Assembly (NCBI GenBank): GCA_019454225.1
Contig: CP075370.1
Span: 1-64,000, forward strand
Direction of reading: 5' to 3'
Origin: Paracoccaceae bacterium
GTDB lineage: Bacteria; Pseudomonadota; Alphaproteobacteria; Rhodobacterales; Rhodobacteraceae
DNA: 64,000 bases
Below are positions 36,460 to 45,342 of the stretch, piece after piece. Under the pieces are notes generated by a model. That model ran no database searches. It saw only the letters and a list, made by a program, of their open reading frames with translations, and had not been told where the DNA came from. Each line of letters begins with the position of its first letter. Positions within the stretch are counted from its first letter, which is position 1. Made by a program: the position numbers and the translations under genes.

Positions 36460-37785
36460 ATGAACTGGCTGTGGATGACGGCGGGCGATCTGGGGCGGGC
36501 GATCGGCGCGGGCCGGATCAACGCCATGGAACTGACCGAGGCGTTTCTGGACGCCATCGCCGCGCATCCCGAGGGCGGGCGCATCTATGCCCGCATGACC
36601 CCCCGCCGGGCACGGTCGATGGCGATGGCGGCGGCCGACCGGGCCAAGGCCGGGCGGCGGATCGGGCCGCTGGATGGCGTGCCGCTGTCATGGAAGGACA
36701 ACATCGACGCGGCCGGCGCCTATTGCGAGGCGGGATCGGCGCTGCTGAAGGGCCGCATCCCCGAACAGGACGCCACCATCCTGCACACCGCCACGGCGCA
36801 GGGCACCGTCTGCCTGGGCAAGACGCATATGTCCGAGCTTGCCTTTTCGGGCCTGGGGCTGAACCCGGTCATCGCGACGCCGCCCTGCGCGAACTTCCCG
36901 GGCGCCGTGCCGGGCGGATCATCCTCGGGCGCGGCGGCATCGGTGGCGCATGGCCTGGCGCCGGCGGCTGTCGGCACCGATACCGGCGGTTCGGTGCGCA
37001 TTCCGGCGGCGTGGAATGATCTGGTGGGGTTCAAGCCCGGGCATGGGCGCCTGCCGCTGACCGGGATCGTGCCGCTGTGCCTGCGGTTCGACGCGCCCGG
37101 GCCGCTGGCGCGGTCGGTCGAGGATTGCGCACTGATCCTTGCCGCACTTGAGGGGCGCGTTGCCCCTGACCTGACCGGCGCGTCGCTGCGCGGTGCGCGC
37201 CTTGCGGTCCTGGATACCGTTGCGATGGACGACCTGCGCGACGCACCGGGCACCGGGTTCGACACGGCATCCGACCGGCTGTCGCGGGCGGGTGCGCGGA
37301 TCGACCGGCTGGCCGCGCCCGAAGTGGCCGAGGCGATGGGCCTTGCAGGCGCCCTGTTCACCGCCGAGGCCTACGGGCTGTGGCGCGACCGCATCGAGTT
37401 TGCCCCCGGACTGATGTTTCCCCGCATCCTCGATCGGTTCCGCGCGGGTGGCGCGGTCAGCGCGGCGGATTACGTATCGGGCTGGCGGCGGCTGGAGGAA
37501 CTGCGCGCCGCATGGGCGGCCCGCGTGGCGGGCTATGACGCGGTGATCCTGCCCACCGCCCCGATCCTGCCGCCCGACGCCAAGCGGCTGCTTGAGGATG
37601 ACGGCTATTATGTCACCGAGAACCTGCTGGCGCTGCGCAATACCCGCATCGGCAACCTGATGGGGTCGGCGGCCGTCACCCTGCCGACCGGCCAGCCAAG
37701 CTGCGGTCTGATGATGATGGCCGGTCCGGGGCACGAGGAACGCCTGCTGCGGCTGGCTGCGGCAGCCGAACGCGCCCTGGGCTGA
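36460..37785 (+). CDS. Amidase (amidase signature family)
   Basis: A 441-residue Ser-cisSer-Lys hydrolase. The catalytic Lys is in GVPLSWKDNID (about residue 74), the signature is GGSSSGAAASVAHG near 150, and the nucleophile Ser is in VGTDTGGSVRIPA near 175. The substrate is unknown; GatA is unlikely because gatB and gatC are absent and the length is short. It is divergent from ubiH and convergent with the amylosucrase-like gene. Confidence 0.92.
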   Translation: MNWLWMTAGDLGRAIGAGRINAMELTEAFLDAIAAHPEGGRIYARMTPRRARSMAMAAADRAKAGRRIGPLDGVPLSWKDNIDAAGAYCEAGSALLKGRIPEQDATILHTATAQGTVCLGKTHMSELAFSGLGLNPVIATPPCANFPGAVPGGSSSGAAASVAHGLAPAAVGTDTGGSVRIPAAWNDLVGFKPGHGRLPLTGIVPLCLRFDAPGPLARSVEDCALILAALEGRVAPDLTGASLRGARLAVLDTVAMDDLRDAPGTGFDTASDRLSRAGARIDRLAAPEVAEAMGLAGALFTAEAYGLWRDRIEFAPGLMFPRILDRFRAGGAVSAADYVSGWRRLEELRAAWAARVAGYDAVILPTAPILPPDAKRLLEDDGYYVTENLLALRNTRIGNLMGSAAVTLPTGQPSCGLMMMAGPGHEERLLRLAAAAERALG

Positions 37786-37806
37786 GCGCGGCACCGGGCG
37801 GGCGGG

Positions 37807-39705
37807 TCAGGTCAGCCACAGCCGGGCATAGGGTGGCAGGGCGATGTTGTCGTGGAAGGTGGCCACGGCGGCATCCGACAGGGCGTCATGCATCCGGGCC
37901 GCGCCCAGCGTCCGGGCGAAGGTGGCGGGCAGGTGCTGCCACCCCTCGGTGAAGTTGAACAGGCACAGGATCGTGCCGGTGGGTGCCCGGCGCGCCACCG
38001 CGAACAGCGCGGGGTTGCCGGTGTCGCAGACGACCGTCGGATGGCCCGCGTGCAGGCCGGGCGTCGCCCGGCGACGGGCCAGGATGTGCCGCACCCCCCG
38101 GAACACGCGGGCGGCGGGCGACTGGCCGGTCTCGCGGTCCTCTGCCGTGGCCCAGTCCATCCGCGGGCGGTGCACCCAGCGGCTGTCATGCGCGTGTTCC
38201 GGCACGCCGAGATAGCCGTGGTCGTTCGGCAGGGCGAGTTCGTCGCCCATGTAGACCAGGGGGATGCCGCCCCAGGCCGCGATCAGCGCATGACCCATCA
38301 GGATGCGCTGCACCGCCAGTTCGGCGGCGCCTGCATCGCCCGCCGCCTCTGCCCGCTCCAGCCCGGCGAGCGAGGCGAAACTGCCCGAGATGCGCTTGTC
38401 GCCCGTTGCCTCGTTCACCTGGAACAGCGCGCCCCGGGCGAAACTGCCGGGAAACACGCCTTCGTAGAAATCCGACAGGAAGGCCCGGTGGCCCTGCCCG
38501 GTCAGGCCCATCGCGGCCGCATCCTCGTCGGTGATCGCCCAGCCGATGTCGTCATGGCAGCGCAGATAGGTCGCATAGGTGGCATTCGTCAGCCGATCCG
38601 GGAAATGCGTTCCCAGCACATGCGTCATCAGCCGCGTGTCGCGTGTGGCCAGCGACGACCAGAACTGCACCATCAGGCTGTTGTGATAGGCCAGATTGCC
38701 CTCTTTCCCGTCATGCTCGCCGCGGCCCAGGTAGGGCAGCATCTCGGCGGGCGCGACGATCGCCTCTTCCAGATGGATCACCGCCGGGCAGACGATCCGG
38801 CACACCGCGCGCAGCGCCCGCAGCAGCATGTGAACCTCGGGCTCGGACTGGCAGCGGGTGCCCATCCGCTTCCACATGAAGGCCACGGCATCCAGCCGCA
38901 GCACATCCACCCCCCGGTTGGCGAGGAACAGCATGATCTCGGCCACCTCGAGGAACACCTGCGGGTTGGCCCAGTTCAGATCCCACTGATGTTCGTTGAA
39001 CGTGGTCCAGACCCATTTGCCGAACGCAGGGTAGAAGGTGAAGTTGCCCGGCGCGTTGTCGGGAAACACCTCGACCAGCGTCCGTTCGTACTGCCTGGGC
39101 AGGGTGTCGTCGGGGAACATCAGGTAATAGTCCTGATAGGCCGCGTCGCCCCTGGCCGCCTTCCGTGCCCAGGCATGTTCCTTGGCGGTGTGGTTCAGCA
39201 CGAGATCGACGCACAGGTTGATGCCGCGTGCGCGGAAGGCGCGCGCCACGTCCTCCAGATCGTCCATCGTGCCATAGGCGGGGTTCACCTTGCGGTAGTC
39301 CATCACCGAATAGCCGCCGTCGCTGTCGTCGGGGCGGGGCTTCAGGCAGGGCATCAGATGGACATAGGTGACGCCCAGATCCTCGAGATAGGGAAGCCGG
39401 TCCAGCACCCCCTTCAGGCTGCCCGCGAAGCGGTCGATGTAGAACACATAGCCCGCCCGGTCGGACCGCTGGAACCAGTCGGGCTCCAGGTCGCGCTGCA
39501 GGTCCAGCCGCCTCAGGTCGGCCGCGCGGCCGTCCCAGGCCTTGCGCATCGCACCGAGCAGACGCTTGCGGAACGCCGGATAGTCCGCCCGCATGGCGTA
39601 GAGCGCGTCGAGCATCGGCCACAGATCGGGGGCGGACCGGGCAAGGCGCAGGTCGAAGATGTCGTGATCATCGGCGGGTCGCGCCGCGCGGGTTGCCTTG
39701 GCCAT
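37807..39705 (-). CDS. Amylosucrase-like GH13 glucosyltransferase
   Basis: A 632-residue GH13 (alpha/beta)8-barrel enzyme with the overall layout of Neisseria polysaccharea amylosucrase. That enzyme makes alpha-glucan from sucrose without nucleotide sugars. The nucleophile Asp is in GVDVLRLDAVAFMWK, the acid/base Glu in HLEEAIVAP, the third Asp in RCHDDIGW and a substrate Arg in HDSRWVHRP. An SDGGYSVMDYRKVNP loop is also shared. The ATG at 39705 follows a GAAGGGGGG site. No signal peptide. Sucrose hydrolase or isomerase activity cannot be excluded. Confidence 0.85.
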   Translation of the reverse strand: MAKATRAARPADDHDIFDLRLARSAPDLWPMLDALYAMRADYPAFRKRLLGAMRKAWDGRAADLRRLDLQRDLEPDWFQRSDRAGYVFYIDRFAGSLKGVLDRLPYLEDLGVTYVHLMPCLKPRPDDSDGGYSVMDYRKVNPAYGTMDDLEDVARAFRARGINLCVDLVLNHTAKEHAWARKAARGDAAYQDYYLMFPDDTLPRQYERTLVEVFPDNAPGNFTFYPAFGKWVWTTFNEHQWDLNWANPQVFLEVAEIMLFLANRGVDVLRLDAVAFMWKRMGTRCQSEPEVHMLLRALRAVCRIVCPAVIHLEEAIVAPAEMLPYLGRGEHDGKEGNLAYHNSLMVQFWSSLATRDTRLMTHVLGTHFPDRLTNATYATYLRCHDDIGWAITDEDAAAMGLTGQGHRAFLSDFYEGVFPGSFARGALFQVNEATGDKRISGSFASLAGLERAEAAGDAGAAELAVQRILMGHALIAAWGGIPLVYMGDELALPNDHGYLGVPEHAHDSRWVHRPRMDWATAEDRETGQSPAARVFRGVRHILARRRATPGLHAGHPTVVCDTGNPALFAVARRAPTGTILCLFNFTEGWQHLPATFARTLGAARMHDALSDAAVATFHDNIALPPYARLWLT

Positions 39706-39773
39706 GGTATCCCCCCTTCGACCTGTGCCGACGATAGGGGTTCCAAAGCGGTTTGGAAAGGGATTCGCAGGCT

Positions 39774-40277
39774 CTAGCCCTGCACCACCAGCCGCGTTTC
39801 CGGGCGGATGCGCGGCGCGATCCAGCCAAGGTCGGCGCGGTCGAAGGCCACGCAACCGGCGGTCGGAAAGCGCGGTCGCCGCCACACATGCACGAAGATC
39901 GCCGAGCCTCGCCCGGGTTCGGCCTGCGGCCAGTTCCAGTCGGTCAGCAGCAGCAGGTCATAGACCGGATCGGGGCGCATCAGGCGTTCGTGCGAATACC
40001 CGTGCGGCACCCGCACCGGCAGGTTGTAGCGGGGATCGCGCGGATCGTCGGACCACAGATCCCCCGGCGTCACCGGCAGCGCCCAGTCGGCCGGGCGGGC
40101 CATGCGGTCGGCGCGGTACAGCATCCCGACCAGACGATGGGTTCCGGCGGGGGTGGCACCGTCGCCCTCGCGCTTGGCGCGGGCGGGCACGATGCCGCCC
40201 CGCCCGATGCTGACCGGAAAGCGGCGCCCCATGAACCGGGCGCCCCAGCGTGTCACGACGATGTCCAGCCGGTTCAC
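39774..40277 (-). CDS. L,D-transpeptidase (YkuD-domain)
   Basis: A 167-residue protein with a YkuD catalytic core (about 20-165). The catalytic Cys is in RPRFPTAGCVAFDR, preceded by IFVHVW. No signal peptide is evident, unusual for a peptidoglycan cross-linking enzyme, so export may be by another route or the substrate cytoplasmic. It starts within ribA (4-bp overlap), as in other Rhodobacterales. Confidence 0.88.
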   Translation of the reverse strand: MNRLDIVVTRWGARFMGRRFPVSIGRGGIVPARAKREGDGATPAGTHRLVGMLYRADRMARPADWALPVTPGDLWSDDPRDPRYNLPVRVPHGYSHERLMRPDPVYDLLLLTDWNWPQAEPGRGSAIFVHVWRRPRFPTAGCVAFDRADLGWIAPRIRPETRLVVQG

Positions 40278-41362
40278 AGCAGATGCCCCGACTTTGCCGC
40301 CTTGGTCGCCAGATAGCCGGCGTTCTCGGCCGTCTGCCCCACCCGCAGCGGCACCCGTTCGGCCACGGCCACGCCGCAGGATTCCATCATCGCGATCTTG
40401 CGGGGGTTGTTCGTCAGCAACCGCACCGCGGAAAATCCCATGCGTCGCAGGATCGCCGCCCCGATGCGGAAATCGCGCTCGTCATCCTCGAACCCAAGCC
40501 GGTGATTGGCCTCGACGGTGTCAAAGCCCTGGTCCTGCAGGGCATAGGCACGCATCTTGTTGGCCAGCCCGATGCCCCGCCCCTCCTGGTTCAGATACAG
40601 CAGGACACCCGCGCCTTCCGCGCCCATCTGCGCAAGCGCCGCGCGCAGTTGCGGCCCGCAGTCGCATTTCAGGCTGCCCAGCACATCGCCGGTGAAGCAG
40701 GCCGAATGCAGCCGCGCCAGCACCGGGCGGGCCCGGTCGGGGCGCCCGATCTCGATCGCATAGTGATCCTCGCCGCCATCGTCGGGGCGGAACACATGCA
40801 CCCGTCCGGCGTCGGAGGCCGCCATCGGCAGGCGTGCCGAGACCACCGCATGCAGCGGCGCGAAGCGCGCGAGTTCCGGCATCGCCTCGGCCAGGGCAAG
40901 CACGGTCAGCCCATGCGCCGCCGCCACCGCAAGCGGCGCATCCACCGCCACCACCAGCGCCGCCGGCAGCAGATGCGCCGATTTCGCCAGCAGCAGCGCC
41001 GCGCGGTGAAGCTCGGCGCCCCCTTCGCGCACCGACCGGAACGGTCCCTTCATCGGAACCGACAGGTCGGCCACCGGGTCGGCCACGGCGGCCACCCAGG
41101 GCGCCCCGGCATCGCCCGGCACCAGAAGCCGTGCCACATCGCCATGATAGGCGCGCGCCTTCAGCGTTTCCGCCCGCCGTGCGGTGATGGCCAGTTCGAC
41201 GGGACCAAGCGCGCGCAGGTCGGCCAGGCGGGCGGCGCCCGCCGCCTCGGCCGCGACGGCCAGCACCCCGGCACCCGCATCGGTCAGCACGACGGGCACG
41301 CCCATGCGCAGGTCGCCACGCGCGCGGGCCAGCCTTTCCGTCAGCGAAAGCGAAAGCGTCAT
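40274..41362 (-). CDS. ribA: GTP cyclohydrolase II with N-terminal extension
   Basis: A 362-residue protein. The C-terminal RibA domain (about 185-355) has zinc Cys in CFTGDVLGSLKCDCG and the NQEGRGIGLANK motif. It opens GTP to start riboflavin synthesis. The first 180 residues are not a recognisable DHBP synthase: the RibB Mg/substrate motifs are missing. They may be a degenerate RibB-like domain. The start at 41362 was chosen over an upstream frame that enters the intergenic region. Confidence 0.93.
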   Translation of the reverse strand: MTLSLSLTERLARARGDLRMGVPVVLTDAGAGVLAVAAEAAGAARLADLRALGPVELAITARRAETLKARAYHGDVARLLVPGDAGAPWVAAVADPVADLSVPMKGPFRSVREGGAELHRAALLLAKSAHLLPAALVVAVDAPLAVAAAHGLTVLALAEAMPELARFAPLHAVVSARLPMAASDAGRVHVFRPDDGGEDHYAIEIGRPDRARPVLARLHSACFTGDVLGSLKCDCGPQLRAALAQMGAEGAGVLLYLNQEGRGIGLANKMRAYALQDQGFDTVEANHRLGFEDDERDFRIGAAILRRMGFSAVRLLTNNPRKIAMMESCGVAVAERVPLRVGQTAENAGYLATKAAKSGHLL

Positions 41363-41511
41363 CAGCGGCCCCTCCGATCTCTCCCTAGCGCCGCGCGCAG
41401 GAAATTGAAACATTGCCCCCGCAGCCGACACGTCCGCGTGAAGGATCTGCAAGAATGCTTGCCCAGCCCCGGCCCTGATCGCATCTGACCCGCAAGATGG
41501 AGGGCAAAGCC

Positions 41512-42198
41512 ATGGCATCCTTGCGGAAAATCCTGCTGGTCGATGACGACGACGATCTGCGCGAGGCGCTGTCGGAACAGCTGGTCATGACCGAAGACTT
41601 CGACGTGTTCGAGGCCGCCAACGGCGCCGAAGGCATGGAGAAGGCGAAGGCCGGGCTCTATGACCTTGTGATCCTGGACGTGGGGCTTCCGGACACCGAC
41701 GGGCGCGAGCTCTGCCGCCGGATGCGCAAGGCGGGGGTCAAGTGCCCCATCCTGATGCTGACGGGCCACGATTCGGACGCCGACACGATCCTGGGGCTTG
41801 ATGCCGGGGCGAACGACTACGTGACCAAGCCGTTCAAGTTCCCCGTCCTGCTGGCCCGGATCCGCGCCCAGTTGCGGCAGCACGAACAGTCCGAGGATGC
41901 GATCTTCCAGCTTGGTCCCTATACCTTCAAGCCCGCGCAGAAGATGCTGCTGGACGAGAAGGAAAAGAAGATCCGGCTGACCGAGAAGGAAACCAACATC
42001 CTGAAGTTCCTGTACCGGGCGCAGTCGGGCGTGGTGGCGCGCGATGTGCTGCTGCACGAGGTCTGGGGCTACAATGCCGGGGTGACCACCCACACGCTCG
42101 AGACCCACATCTACCGGCTGCGCCAGAAGATCGAACCCGATCCCTCGAACGCCCGGCTGCTGGTGACGGAATCGGGTGGTTACCGATTGGTCGCATAG
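41512..42198 (+). CDS. OmpR-family response regulator (orphan)
   Basis: A 228-residue regulator. The receiver domain (about 5-120) has acidic residues DDDDD at 11-15, phospho-acceptor Asp56 in ILDVGLPD and the conserved Lys in YVTKPFKF. A C-terminal winged-helix domain (about 130-225) contains THTLETHIYRLRQKIEPDP. No histidine kinase is adjacent. The ATG at 41512 is favoured over one 5 codons upstream because GGAGG lies 8 nt before it. Targets are unknown. Confidence 0.93.
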   Translation: MASLRKILLVDDDDDLREALSEQLVMTEDFDVFEAANGAEGMEKAKAGLYDLVILDVGLPDTDGRELCRRMRKAGVKCPILMLTGHDSDADTILGLDAGANDYVTKPFKFPVLLARIRAQLRQHEQSEDAIFQLGPYTFKPAQKMLLDEKEKKIRLTEKETNILKFLYRAQSGVVARDVLLHEVWGYNAGVTTHTLETHIYRLRQKIEPDPSNARLLVTESGGYRLVA

Positions 42199-42249
42199 CG
42201 ACAAATTGTTGCCCCAATCGGATGCAATCATCTTTAGCGTGCGTTACTG

Positions 42250-42339
42250 TTGCATCTGAGAGTTCCCCTTGTCGCGTCGGGGTTATGGCGTGGCACCTCC
42301 CTGTTGGACCTGGCCGGGCGGCGACGCCCGGCCTTTTTT
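42250..42339 (+). ncRNA. Candidate small RNA between the response regulator and xthA
   Basis: The 113 bp between the regulator stop and a very strong terminator contain no ORF but show structure: GATGCAA (42221-42227) with its complement at 42250-42256, and a C-rich CCTCCC (42296-42301) able to pair with Shine-Dalgarno sequences. It may be an independent sRNA or a 3'UTR-derived RNA ending at 42339. No clear promoter was found. Confidence 0.3.
42312..42339 (+). terminator. Strong Rho-independent terminator
   Basis: A 9-bp GC stem (42312-42320 with 42325-42333), GCGA tetraloop, then six T. It ends the response-regulator transcript and any sRNA before xthA. Confidence 0.95.
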
Positions 42340-42413
42340 GTGGTGCCGGGACGGGGACGGTTGAGCGTCGGGCGCTGCCCCCCTAGGGTGGCGTCGCCTG
42401 ACGGAGACCGCAC

Positions 42414-43208
42414 ATGCCCTTCACCCTTGCCACCTGGAACATCAATTCGGTCCGACTGCGGGAGGGGCTGGTCGCCCGTTTCCTGGCGGACGAGGCGCCC
42501 GACATCCTGTGCCTGCAGGAATGCAAGACGCCGGTCGAGAAGTTTCCGATGGAGCAGTTCGCGGCGCTTGGCTATCCGCATCTCGTGGCGCGGGGACAGA
42601 AGGGCTACAACGGCGTCGCGATCCTGAGCCGGGTACCGTTGCAGGATGCCGGGTCGAGCGACTTTGCGGGGCTGGGGCATGCGCGCCATGTGGCGGCGCG
42701 GCTGCCGTCGGGCGTGGTGATCCACAACTGCTATGTGCCTGCGGGCGGCGACATTCCGGACCGGGTGGAGAATGTGAAGTTCGGGCAGAAGCTGGACTAC
42801 CTGACCCACATGCGGGACTGGGCGCGGGCCGAGCGGCCGGGGCGGGCGATCCTGGTGGGCGACCTGAACATCGCGCCGCGCGAGGATGACGTCTGGAATC
42901 ACAAGGCGCTGCTGAAGATCGTGAGCCACACTCCGATCGAGGTTGACCATCTGGCCCAGGCGCAGGAGGCGGGGCGCTGGGTGGATGTTACGCGGCGGGA
43001 CATCCCGGAGGGGCTGCTGTATTCCTGGTGGTCCTACCGCGCGGCCGACTGGGACACGGCCGACAAGGGGCGGCGGCTGGATCATGTGTGGGCCACGCCG
43101 GACATCGCGGGGGCGGCGCATGGCAGCCGGATTCTGCGGGCGGCGCGGGGATGGGACCAGCCGTCCGACCATGCGCCGGTCTTTGCCAGCTTCGATCTGG
43201 ACCCCTGA
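42414..43208 (+). CDS. xthA: Exodeoxyribonuclease III
   Basis: A 264-residue AP endonuclease/3'-5' exonuclease of the EEP fold. Metal and catalytic residues lie in LCLQECKTP, GDLNIAPREDDVWN, DKGRRLDHVWA and PSDHAPVFASF. It repairs abasic and oxidised 3' ends, complementing MutM at 24211. A candidate 74-bp repeat with a terminator hairpin follows it. Confidence 0.95.
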   Translation: MPFTLATWNINSVRLREGLVARFLADEAPDILCLQECKTPVEKFPMEQFAALGYPHLVARGQKGYNGVAILSRVPLQDAGSSDFAGLGHARHVAARLPSGVVIHNCYVPAGGDIPDRVENVKFGQKLDYLTHMRDWARAERPGRAILVGDLNIAPREDDVWNHKALLKIVSHTPIEVDHLAQAQEAGRWVDVTRRDIPEGLLYSWWSYRAADWDTADKGRRLDHVWATPDIAGAAHGSRILRAARGWDQPSDHAPVFASFDLDP

Positions 43209-43213
43209 GCGGA

Positions 43214-43287
43214 GCGTCCCACCGTGGGACGCTTTGCAAGCCAAGCAATATCAAAGGCTTGACCCGTCCGGATTCATCACCTGTTAA
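43214..43287 (+). repeat. 74-bp dispersed repeat, copy B (xthA-yggS), with terminator hairpin
   Basis: The second copy of the element at 28253-28326, gapless. The hairpin 43214-43221/43225-43232 followed by TTT acts as a terminator candidate for xthA. The last bases of the repeat include the stop codon of the convergent yggS gene at 43284-43286. Confidence 0.75.
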
Positions 43288-43940
43288 CCTTTGGCCGCCC
43301 GCGCGCCAAAGATCGCGCTGCCGACGCGCACATGGGTCGCGCCGTGGGCCACCGCGGCCTCGAAGTCGCCCGACATGCCCATCGACAGGCCGGACAGGCC
43401 GTTGCGCGATGCGAGGCCGGCCAGCATGGCGAAATGCGGCGTGCTGTCGGCCTCGTCCGGGGGGATGCACATCAGGCCCGCCACCGGCAGGTCCATGCCG
43501 CGCAGCGATGCGACGAAGGCATCCACATCCTCGGGCGCGATCCCGGCCTTTTGCGGTTCGGCCCCGGTGTTCACCTGCACGAAAAGCGCGGGGCAGGCCC
43601 CGCGTGACTGCGCGAGGCGTGCGAGCTTTTCCGCGAGGCTGGGCCGGTCGACGGTATGGATGGCATCGAACAACTCGACGGCGGCCTTGGCTTTGTTCGT
43701 CTGCAGCGGCCCGATCATGTGCAGCGCGACAGCCTGGAAGCGCGCCTTCCAGGCGGGCCACTTGGCCTGCGCCTCTTGCACGTAGTTCTCGCCAAAGATG
43801 CGGTGGCCCTGCGCCAGCACGGCCTCGACGCGGTCCGCGGGCTGGACCTTGGAAACGGCGATCAGCGTGACCGAACCGGGCGCCCTGCCCGCGGCCGAAA
43901 CCGCGCTGGCCAGCCGTGCAACGATGGTGTCAAGCGACAT
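43284..43940 (-). CDS. YggS-family PLP homeostasis protein
   Basis: A 218-residue fold-type III PLP-binding protein without known enzymatic activity; the family balances pyridoxal phosphate and amino-acid pools. The PLP Lys is in LIAVSKVQPADR near residue 30, followed by FGENYVQEAQ, and the phosphate region reads LSMGMSGDFEAAVAHG and VRVGSAIFG. It is monocistronic and convergent with xthA. Confidence 0.95.
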   Translation of the reverse strand: MSLDTIVARLASAVSAAGRAPGSVTLIAVSKVQPADRVEAVLAQGHRIFGENYVQEAQAKWPAWKARFQAVALHMIGPLQTNKAKAAVELFDAIHTVDRPSLAEKLARLAQSRGACPALFVQVNTGAEPQKAGIAPEDVDAFVASLRGMDLPVAGLMCIPPDEADSTPHFAMLAGLASRNGLSGLSMGMSGDFEAAVAHGATHVRVGSAIFGARAAKG

Positions 43941-43985
43941 GCAAGCCTCCGGTCCGGAACCGGGGGCAACCTAGACATCCCGGCC

Positions 43986-44016
43986 GAAAAGGAAAGGGCG
44001 GGCCGATGGCCCGCCC
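43986..44016 (-). terminator. Terminator of porin 1
   Basis: A 9-bp stem (43996-44004 with 44008-44016), 3-nt loop, followed on the minus strand by a T-rich tract (TTTCCTTTT). It is 23 bp after the porin stop. Confidence 0.9.
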
Positions 44017-44039
44017 CCCGTCAGACTGTTCCGACGCGA

Positions 44040-45005
44040 TCAGAACGAGAAGCGGATGCCGAGGTCGGCATAGGTTTCGTCGCTGAAGCCGCGCTGGATC
44101 GTGCCGGCCAGCGTCGCGCCGCCCAGATCGTAGTCGAAGCCGATGCCGATCGCGAAATCCTTGGCGAGCGTGTTGTCATCGTTCCCGGCGATGTAGGCGC
44201 CCAGACCGAGCCCGTTGGCCAGCTTGGTGCGGCCATAGAGCGTGGTGGTGGCCGAGTTGGCCGAGCCGTTGTCCATGTAGTGCAGGCCGATCGCGGTATC
44301 GTCGTTGATCGCGTATTCGCCGGTGATCGCATAGACGTCGTTGCCGTCCTCGAAGCCGCCGTTGAACGAGGCACCGACACCGATCGAGAACTGGCCGGCC
44401 GTGTAGTCGAACGAGATCGAGACCTCGTCTTCCACGCCCGCGGGCAGCGCACGCACGTTCTGGTTCGGCGTCACATAGGACAGGCGCGCCGTCAGGTCGC
44501 CCACCGTGTAGGACGCGAACACACCCATGCGGTTGATCTGATCCGCGCCGTAGGGCGAGGTCTCATAGGCGGCGTAGTTCGCGAAGGCATAGCTGCCGAA
44601 GGTGGACCCGATATAGCCGAGTTCGGAGTTGTAGAGCAGCGCCATCGAGTCGAGCGCGGTGTCGACGTTACCGATCTGCACGTAGAGGCCACCGGTTTCG
44701 GCATAGAGATAGGCCGCGCTGAGCGTAGCGCCCGAACGGTCGCCGAAGATGTCGTCGGTGTCATTGATGCGCGACTGGTCATACTGCATCCGGATCCGGC
44801 CGCCGAGCGTCACGCCCGAGTCGAGCTCCTTGGATGCGTCGAAGTTGAAGCGCAGGCGCATGTTGACGGTGGCCTTGGATTCACCGGCGCCGACGGGATC
44901 GCTGTAGACGATACCGGCGCGGGCCGAGCCGCCGATCGAGAAGTCAGCGGCCGCGACACCGGCCGAGAGCACGAGCGCCGAGGTGGCGAGGAGGATTTTC
45001 TTCAT
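44040..45005 (-). CDS. Outer-membrane porin 1 (Rhodobacter type)
   Basis: A 321-residue precursor. A signal peptide (1-20, cleavage after AAA near AADFSIGG) is followed by a beta-barrel with alternating aromatic strands and a C-terminal ADLGIRFSF with terminal Phe. It resembles the 16-stranded general porins of Rhodobacter. It is a tandem paralogue of 45343-46329. The start at 45005 (MKKILL) is taken from the signal peptide; an upstream Met four codons earlier is possible. Confidence 0.93.
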   Translation of the reverse strand: MKKILLATSALVLSAGVAAADFSIGGSARAGIVYSDPVGAGESKATVNMRLRFNFDASKELDSGVTLGGRIRMQYDQSRINDTDDIFGDRSGATLSAAYLYAETGGLYVQIGNVDTALDSMALLYNSELGYIGSTFGSYAFANYAAYETSPYGADQINRMGVFASYTVGDLTARLSYVTPNQNVRALPAGVEDEVSISFDYTAGQFSIGVGASFNGGFEDGNDVYAITGEYAINDDTAIGLHYMDNGSANSATTTLYGRTKLANGLGLGAYIAGNDDNTLAKDFAIGIGFDYDLGGATLAGTIQRGFSDETYADLGIRFSF

Positions 45006-45342
45006 CTGGAGCCCCATTGTTCTATCAGAGGGCAGGTCGCCGCTGCGCAACCCGCGTTGTCGTACAGTCTTCATACTTTGCATTCCGCGACGCAAGGATG
45101 CGTGCCTGCTGCACGGCAGATCATGCGGCACTGCGGCACCGCCGCAACAACAGGATCATGCCACGGGGATGTGACGGGGGTGGGAAAATCGCCGCGCCGC
45201 CGCGCTGCACAGGCTTTCGGCAGTGCCGGGAAAAGCGATGCGCGGCCGGGCAGAAAGGAAAGACCGGCAGCCGGGAACGGGCCGCCGGGAATAGAAAGAG
45301 CGGGCGCGAGGCCCGCTCTTCCAGAGGGTGCTGTCGTTCCGA
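45006..45342 (-). promoter_or_regulatory. Intergenic region between the two porin genes
   Basis: 337 bp with no gene. It holds the terminator of porin 2 (near 45291-45319) and presumably the promoter and leader of porin 1. No recognisable operator was found. Confidence 0.5.
45291..45319 (-). terminator. Terminator of porin 2
   Basis: A 9-bp stem (45297-45305 with 45311-45319), 5-nt loop, followed on the minus strand by TTCTATTC. It lies 23 bp after the porin 2 stop, so the two porins are separate transcripts. Confidence 0.88.

Noticed and set aside
39706-39773. Possible tRNA remnant upstream of the amylosucrase-like gene
   Set aside because: The segment lacks the T-loop consensus and cannot form a cloverleaf by inspection.
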